The notes under the pieces are model-generated. The model saw only the letters and a program-made list of their open reading frames with translations, was not told where the DNA came from and made no database searches. Below are positions 36,401 through 45,400 of a stretch of DNA of 64,000 nt, in pieces. A program made the translations under genes and the position numbers. The stretch's first letter is position 1. Each line of letters begins with the position of its first letter. Origin of the DNA: Spisula solida (taxonomy: Eukaryota; Mollusca; Bivalvia; Venerida; Mactridae); contig OX365951.1 of NCBI GenBank assembly GCA_947247005.1, forward strand, positions 32,354,899-32,418,898. Reading direction: 5' to 3'.

Positions 36401-39400
36401 GTCATAACATAACATAACATAACACCAGTAATTAAAAGCCTAGTAAAAGGTCTGGTTTTTTTGGTGATAATTTAATAACATGTAACCAATCAATAATTAT
36501 TCCGTAAGGGCAATTGCGTTTGCATGTGTGTTGATCAGAGAAACTAAGATAACGAAAACGTGACAGTACTATGATGCTATCGTAACATATATAACAAAAA
36601 TACGACTATACTGTTGGTTCAATAACTAATACTAATGAGGGAACTGTCCCATTCATAAGAATAGGGGAGGCTTGTTTTATATGATAAAATAGATACCTTC
36701 AAACAATAGTATAATACTTAAAAACCAGTTTAAGTGGATAAGCATGCCACTATTATACAACTAATTTTGTTCAATCTCGCCACTGGTTCGATACTCATCT
36801 AAGTTACTTTAATTTAAAAGTTTTTTTGTTTTTTTACAAGTACCTTATTTTTTATTTGTAACTAATATTATAACATACACCAAGTAAGGTATGCAGTACG
36901 TAGATTAATTTTTGTGTTATGTTTTCATTCTTTATCAAGTCGTGTTTCAATTATTTTATTTTTATATACAGTACAACACTCATACAATCGTTTTTAATAT
37001 ATTCACTACAACATGAAACTTTAATCACTTTGAAGTATCGATTCATTAAACAGAGTTATAATATAAGACGTTATAACATGGATACATGCAATAAAAAAGT
37101 TGACTCAAGTGGGGATCGAACCTACAACTCAGAATAAAATAGAAACTTGAAGAAAGTGAGAGTTTATCCACTACACTACAGCGCTTTTGATATTTGGAAT
37201 GAGATTTGCACACTATTTGATATCGAACCAATATAAAGTTTACCTGACGGGTGAGTTTATGTTATTAACTGTTCTCATTTGACTTTGAACGCACTATGGT
37301 ACAATGATCATAGTGCGATATGCGTCATCTTTATTAATTACACAGTTGCTATCAAAATAAATCGTGTCACATTGTTTACCACAATCACACGAATCTGGAA
37401 TCAGCCGAAATGGGCCCGAATGAGTCGGAATAAAGAAAAACACATTCCTAATGATGATTCGAATTGATTAAAATTATCACAGCTTTGTCGAAATGCCGTT
37501 GGAATACTTTAATAACAGCACATACACGGATTTTAAGTAATGTTACAAATGCAGTCAGAATTCCATAAAACACTTCGAAAGCCGTTCGATATTTCATCCG
37601 ACCTCGAATGCATCTCGAAAGTTCTGAACATGCGCAAAACATTTGAAGTGGCCGCAGGAATGTACCGGAATATATTGAATGCATTACGAATGCACTCATA
37701 ATGCAGACATAATGTTTAGAATGTACTTAGATCATTAAAGGATATACCTCGATTTTTTGTTCTGACGGCATTCCGGCTCGATCCGACGCCGTGTGATCAG
37801 GACTATTAGAATAAATACACAGATTTTAAAAATAGTCTATTTTTCAGTTTAATATGTAATTAATTTCTAACGAAAAATATTTAAAGTGGCCTAACATATG
37901 GAATACACTCGGAATGCAGACGGAATACATTTTGAACATACAAGGATGTACCTCGAATTGCTACGGCGGAATATTCCGGCTCATCCTGACTCTCGTGTGA
38001 TTGGGGTATTATAGACTAACAAGACACCATCACAGGCTGGATCCAACATCCGACTTAAAAATCTAAAGCGATCCATGATAAACCGTGATGTTTACAACAG
38101 CCCCGATAAATTAAAAATGTTTCAAACAACCGTCAGACACCGGGAGTGATATCCCCGTTTAGCCCCGGAATGTGACGTTACACCTACAGTTAGGACAGGT
38201 GGGCCCCGATTTCACCACGGTTAAGAACATCGAAGTTGCAGTGAGACAGGGGACGTAGGCATCAAAGTATGGTCATATTGATTTGACAACTAGTATGGCG
38301 GCAGCGGAATCTGACATTCGGGTATGATTTATCCAGCAAATGATGCTTGAGAATGAGTCGTTCTACAGAAACTTCCCGAAGTTTAATAAACGGTATGGAT
38401 CTAGTAATGGGGAATTTAACGGGTTAATCTGGTTCACGATCTTTATAATATTCGCAGTAATATTAGCACTAATTTAATGTAAGATTAGGGAACGGGAACA
38501 AGAAAACAGGGTGGAACAGCCTCGATTGTTTTAAATTTTTTAATATAACCGGGAAACACCGGGAATCGCCGGGAGCGATATCAATATGCCGGTGGTCCCC
38601 GGAACACCACCGATGACAACATGGATCACACCGAGCTTTAACGGGGTCTGCCGGACATAACCACGAGGCAACGTAAATACACCATAATTACATCGTATTA
38701 AATCAGACATAACCCTCGTTAGTCCGGTGTAAAACTGACATCCCATCCTAATTTGAACTGATGATATGCTGACTGTTAAGACCATTATGAAAATGTTTAA
38801 GTTACGATCTGTGGGACAATGACACTAAATATCCTGATCGGTTAATTGGTTCCATTGCCGAAATATATACTTCTTGAAGTATGTCAAACATGTCAACTTA
38901 CAGTACACCAAATAATAAGTTATTAGTATACAATATGGAAATTGAATGGGTAATTGCAATAATTGTAAAGTCTACCAATTGAGCATGTTTCTGACTATTT
39001 CTGAATTCAATATAATAACTGCTGTTTCCGTTGGATCGGAGGTTAACTGGACAGGGTTGTGTTTTACGAGTAATTTTTGTAACCAATAAACAATGTAAAT
39101 ATCTACTCGCGATGTTCTGACAGAGAGAAGAATTGTCCGAATTACATAGCTTGCGGCAGTCGAACCCGTAACTCATACACTACTGATATCCCCTAGTTGA
39201 ATACATGTAGTTGATGATTAGTTAAATAAAAAAACGCAGCGTCGTCAATTTTTTAAGGCCGACGACAGTATTACAAAGTTACTTACTGAAAAATCTTGCG
39301 CGGCGACCTATCCTTTTTTATTAATTAATCTGTTCTTCGTATCCAGAGCAACATACTGTGAAGTTTTAAAAAAAAGTTACCGTCGTATATTTTAGATATT

Positions 39401-42400
39401 TAAAGGAAAAGGCGAAAAATCAAGTAGCGTTTTGTTGACGTTTCAGACGTCTTTTGTGCGATTTTCGTATACAATATTTATTTTTGGTTTAACAAGTGTA
39501 ATTAAAACATATAATCAGAACGATAATTTATCGAGCGTTAATACTCAATTTACAAATTTAAAATCGGCGAATAAATGAAAATGTTATGTAGTCATAATCA
39601 ATGTACAGTATGATTCTGTCACTGGGTCCAAAAACGGCGCCAAATAGCGACGTCATGTGACGTCATTGTAATATAAACGTTTCCACGCAACGCAGATGGG
39701 TATGATATACGTCCGTACTAAGTTTCAAGCAAATATGTCAACTTTTGATTTCGAGCTCGGAAAGTCCCGAGCCACCTTAAATGCATTTACATAATATAAC
39801 AAATAATACTGTACACCAGTATTTGAAGGATTTATTTATCCCACACCAGTGCACTTTTCCACGGTGCCATAAAACTCATAATGCACAATGATAATACAGT
39901 GTGCATTAACTATGCAAATGACATCATCTCTATTCATCATGATTGACAGTATCTAATACAATGTAATTGCGTGTATGGTAAACACTGTAATATATTCATG
40001 CATAAGGGTCACAATCCAGTTAATACCATCAAATAATACTTACAAATAAAATCAGCAGGGTTGAAATGAGGTTGACATACAAGTCCTAACTTTTCAAAAT
40101 GGGGTATGGCTTCATCTTTAGCCCCAAAGTAAGCTGCCTGCAAATGTATAATAATGTCAGCTGATTTTTACATGGGGTATTGTGCGCCACCATTTTAAGA
40201 CGAAAGCTCAGACTTTTGACTTAAAATTTGCAAAAATTAAGCATTTCTTTCTCATTCGATCTAAGACTCTTTGGTTCCTCAACATGCCTGGGTGTATAGC
40301 ACTGATACATGCAAGACTACATCTGGGTTTCCAACCAGTTCACCTCTTGTCGGATGGGAAATACTGAAAAGTGTTTCTGAAATTGTATGTGAACACCGGG
40401 CCAGGTGATCAGGGTTCAATTCCCAGTCACGGCAGATTATATAATACCCTTCCATGAAAATTTGAGAACCCTGTTGATTTTCCTCCACATGTGGAGAAGT
40501 GGCTGGTTCCTTGTGGAAGGGTAAGTTAGTACTGGTTAGGATACAGTCCAGGAAACCTGGTACCGGGTATATCAAAGAATATCATCATAACAATGGGCCA
40601 GTGTTGCCATGGTGACGTTACTGTTTCTATCATTTAACGACCAATTATTTTATTTGACTTAATGTTTTTAATGTTTTTCATTTGTAATAAGCCAACTTAT
40701 TATGTGACTATGTTTCAGCAATATTATCATGATTTAAGATAGATGATTTTAATAGAATTAAGAGCATTTGCCCCTATTTTTGTTGATCACCCCTTGTACT
40801 AGTACATTGTGGGAAGAGATAGTGTAGAGGTAGACGCGCACTTCAGGATCGAGAGGTCCTGGGTTCGATCTCAGTTTGCGCTACTGCTTAATTTCTCTGC
40901 GCAAGAATAACCCACATGCTCCACTTGACAAAGGTGTGAATTGGTACCTGTGAGGGTGGTGTCTGTACATGCTTGATGTTCCTTGGTGCCGCAGATGGAT
41001 GTTGGATGAAAAACACCAGGAGAGAAATAGTCTCCCCAGGGGACTCGAACGCAGGTTGTTTTTTTAGGTAGCCCAATGACCAAGGGAAGTTAAAATGTCA
41101 AAGGGTGACTAAATGGCTGAACTGCCAAAAGCAGCCCTCGAAAATTGGTAACTTTTTTACCTTAAGTTATAACAACAATGTTAGAGACTTACATGCCCTT
41201 CTATCAGTAGTAATATGTTATTAAACATATGAAAGATTTGACTGGATGGTTGATGTATAGTGGTGATAATAGTTTTGTTATAATGTTGAGCATACATCTT
41301 CATCTGTTGCATGATAGATAAAGCTGTGCTAGAATCCAGGCCTGATGTCGGCTCCTAAAATATACAACATATTTGTATGATAAAGCTGTGCTAGAATCCA
41401 GGCCTGATGTCGGCTCCTAAAATATACAACATATTTGTATGATAAAGCTGTGCTAGAATCAAGGCCTGATTTCGGCTCCTAAAATATACAACATATTTGT
41501 ATGATAAAGCTGTGCTAGAATCCAGGCCTGATGTCGGCTCCTAAAATATACAACATATTTTTATGATAAAGCTGTGCTAGAATCCAGGCCTGATGTCGGC
41601 TCCTAAAATATTCAACATATTTGTATGATAAAGCTGTGCTAGAATCCAGGCCTGATGTCGGCTCCTAAAATATACAACACATTTGTATGATAAAGTTGTG
41701 CATGAATCTAGGCCAGATGTTGGTTCCTAAAATAAACAACATGTTTGTATGATAAAGCTGTGCATGAATCCAGGCCAGATGTCAGCTCCTAAAATATATA
41801 ACATGTTTGTATGATAAAGCTGTGCATGAATCCAGGCCAGATGTCAGCTCCTAAAATATATAACATGTTTGTATGATAAAGTTGTGCTAGAATCCAGGCC
41901 TGATGTCAGCTCCTAAAATAAATAAGATGTTTGTATGATAAAGCTGTGCATGAATCCAGGCCAGATGTCGGCTCCTAAAATATACAGTAAAGTTCCGCTA
42001 TTAAGACCACCGACCGTTCTGACAAAAAGTGGTCTTAATAGCGAGTCGGTCTTAATAGCGAGTCTGTGTGTGTATGTATCTTGCAGAAGCTAGTACTGGT
42101 TGTTATATACTGGTGAACATTGTCTTTGAAGCTAATATACATATATAAATATAATAAAAACAAAAACAATGTACAGCATAGACATTTAATTAATACAATA
42201 TAATATTTATCCGAATTTTGAAGTTGTTCGAATACTATGCAAGTTACAATAACAGACCGTGATTTGAATCGTTCTTGAGAATAAAATGGTGACTTTTTTG
42301 TTATGATTTGACCCAAAATATATTTAAGGAATGATTCATTGATTAATATAAACCACATTAATGCTCTTCGTTATTAACAAATTCTGAACGATCTACGTTG

Positions 42401-45400
42401 GTAACGAAATTCGGCGACGCCGTATCGTACCTGACTTTAAACCGTACCGTAATGGAAGACATTTATTTTTATCGTCAGCAAATTCAACACGTTTTTCACA
42501 ACTTTAGTGACATTTAATTGATGCTAATCAGTGTCTTAAATTGGTTAATCTGCTTGTTTGCCAGTCATGCATGCTGCCCCAGGCAATTATCGATTGTTTA
42601 TATAATCTAATTGACATTTAATTGGCTGTCATAAATGGACACACAAGTTTCAATACGGCATCTTCGATCTCTTGCTGAGCTGGTATGTTACCCTTCTGAC
42701 TGTAATTCAAGCGCCCCGCGACCTTGATCAAGGTGCAATATGATTTTCAAGCGCCCCGGTGATACGCGTAGGTGTGAATAAAGTTGTTTACACAAAATTA
42801 TACATGACACATAATTGGTCGTATTAGCGAGACCAAACACAGTGGGAATTGACACAATGGGACTGGTTAAATTGGTCGTAATACGGAATAGCGGACCGGT
42901 CGCATATGGACCTTAATTCAATTGAATATAGAACAAAATTATTTGGTTCTTTTAAAAATCGGTCGTAATAGCGGGACGGTCGCATTATCGGACCGGTCGT
43001 TAGGTGGAACTTTACTGTATAACATGTTTGTATGATAAAGCTGTGCATGAATCCAGGCCAGATGTCGCCTCCTAAAATATGCATGTTTGTATGATAAAGT
43101 TGTGCTTGAATCCAGGCCTGATGTCAGCTCCTAAAATATACAACATGTTTGTATGATAAAGCTGTGCTTAAATCCAGGCCAGATGTCGGCTCCTAAAATA
43201 TACAACAGGTTTGTATGATAAAGCTGTGCTAGAATCCAGGCCTGATGTCGGCTCCTAAAATAAATAAGATGTTTGTATGATAAGGCTGTGCTACAATCCA
43301 GGCCAGATGTCGGCTCCTAAAATATACAACATGTTTGTATGATAAAGCTGTGCTAGAATCCAGGCCAGATGTCGGCTCCTAAAATATGCATGTTTGTATG
43401 ATAAAGTTGTGCTTGAATCCAGGCCTGATGTCAGCTCCTAAAATATACAACATGTTTGTATGATAAAGCTGTGCTTAAATCCAGGCCAGATGTCGGCTCC
43501 TAAAATATACAACATGTTTGTATGATAAAGCTGTGCTAGAATCCAGGCCAGATGTCGGCTCCTAAAATATACAACATGTTTGTATGATAAAGCTGTGCTA
43601 GAATCCAGGCCAGATGTCGGCTCCTAAAATATACAACATGTTTGTATGATAAAGCTGTGCTAGAATCCAGGCCAGATGTCGGCTCCTAAAATATACAACA
43701 TGTTTGTATGATAAAGCTGTGCTTAAATCCAGGCCAGATGTCGGCTCCTAAAATATACAACATGTTTGTGTGATAAAGTTGTGCATGAATCTAGGCCAGA
43801 TGTCGGCTCCTAAAATATACAACATGTTTGTATGATAAAGCTGTGCTAGAATCCAGGCCAGATGTCGGCTCCTAAAATAAATAAGATGTTTGTATGATAA
43901 GGCTGTGCTACAATCCAGGCCAGATGTCGGCTCCTAAAATATACAACAGGTTTGTATGATAAAGCTGTGCTAGAATCCAGGCCAGATGTCGGCTCCTAAA
44001 ATATACAACATGTTTGTATGATAAAGCTGTGCTAGAATCCAGGCCAGATGGCGGCTCCTAAAATATACAACATGTTTGTATGATAAAGCTGTGCTAGAAT
44101 CCAGGCCAGATGTCGGATCCTAAAATAAATAAGATGTTTGTATGATAAGGCTGTGCTAGAATCCTTAAATAAACAAAAGATGTTTGTATGATAAGGCTGT
44201 GCTAGAATCCAGGCCAGATGTCGGCTCCTAAAATAAATAAGATGTTTGTATGATAAAGCTGTGCTAGAATCCAGGCCAGATGTCGGCTCCTAAAATAAAT
44301 AAGATGTTTGTATGATAAGGCTGTGCTAGAAGCAAGGCCAGATGTCGGCTCCTAAAATAAACAACTTGTTTGTATGATAAAGCTGTGCTAGAATCCAGGC
44401 CAGATGTCGCCTCCTAAAATATGCATGTTTGTATGATAAAGTTGTGCTTGAATCCAGGCCTGATGTCAGCTCCTAAAATAAATTAGATGTTTGTATGATA
44501 AGGCTGTGCTAGAATCCTTAAATAAACAAGTAATTAAGAATTGCAAGCAATACAGAAAACCCCTACCGGTTTTAAGCCATTTTTCAATGTTTCTGTTGCC
44601 ATAGCAACCACAATTTTGCTCGGAATCTAAATATTTTTGGACGTGCATAATCCCCTCATTGCCCCCTATCCACATACCAAGTTTCATAAACCTAGCTTGA
44701 AAACTGTTTGAGTTATGTCAGGATCCAGATTTTTTGACGGACGGACTGACTGATGGACGGACGGACTGACGGACGGACGGCAAACCTATAGTCCCCTCCG
44801 GTCAAAAACCGGTAGGGGACTAACATAAGATGTTTGTATGGTAGCTCAGCTGTAAAACTTGACCCACTGTCCTCTAAAGTAATATGGTTCATTGGCAGGT
44901 TATGACCAACTTTTCTCCAAAGATTGCAGATTATAGGCTCAAATGTACACCAGTTAGACCACTTGTCTACCATTTGCGCAAGTTTAGCCAGACAGAACTA
45001 GTTTAAACTGACCCACCTCCAGTAGCTGGATTAATATTTAAACAATTCAGTATAGTATATAAATGGATAAAAGGGTTGAAGATCCAATTTTCAGACATGT
45101 TTTTTGTGTCATCATTGTATCATGTAATGCTAATGTGGACAAATTTCCAAAACCTTACCCGTGTCACATCTAAAAAGACGACACGATATCATGTATGGAA
45201 TAATATCATGTGACATGTGTGAACAATAACATACCAGGTAATCAATGAGATAAAATCACTAAAAAGGTTATATGGTTAATTAATCAATGTAAGATTATGA
45301 TCAATATAATTAGGCCAAAACGAAATAATAATTTGGTTCGGGTAACCCTACTTACCCTAAACATTTTTGCAGTAAATGACTCTGGATAGGAGATTATCCA

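Larger units (their letters stand above)
35641..39776. mobile_element. 4.1-kb non-autonomous DNA transposon, about 540-bp TIRs, TTAA duplication
   Basis: The left arm (35641 to about 36180) starts GGTGGCTCGGGACTTTCCGA; the right arm (about 39233 to 39776) ends TCGGAAAGTCCCGAGCCACC, and the arms match in reverse over about 540 bp with few differences. TTAA flanks both sides (35637-35640, 39777-39780). TTAA duplications are typical of piggyBac and Kolobok; GG ends favour Kolobok. No transposase ORF is present inside. The interior holds a tRNA-derived SINE (37108-37187) and a nested repeat (about 37375-38025). It fills most of ABCG intron 6. Confidence 0.93.
41317..44840 (-). repeat. 62-bp minisatellite made from the intron 4/exon 5 boundary of the ABCG gene
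   Basis: About 36 units of 62 bp, including the one that contains the start of real exon 5. On the gene strand each unit reads intron end (GTTGTATATTTTAG), then GAGCCGACATCAGGCCTGGA and TTCTAGCACAGCTTTATC, which is the acceptor plus the first 38 nt of exon 5 ([13 protein letters not shown]). Starts fall at 41317, 41379, 41441 and so on, at 62-bp steps to 41937, then from 43034 to 44497 with a few 59- or shorter units. Two types exist: CAGGCCTGATG near the exon and CAGGCCAGATG further away; that change is silent in the code. A TTAG acceptor is kept in almost every copy. Two insertions interrupt it: 41985-43017 and 44524-44822. Confidence 0.97.

Noticed and set aside
40279..40575. 98-codon - strand ORF
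   Set aside because: It is the reverse frame through a SINE-like repeat seen in two other places.
41379..44540. Array units as a set of real alternative exons
   Set aside because: No unit has a clear donor of its own and the unit length is not a multiple of three; they are kept as repeat copies of a splice boundary unless RNA data show otherwise.
41317..44840. CRISPR-like array
   Set aside because: No distinct spacers; the whole 62-bp unit repeats, and the setting is a eukaryotic intron.
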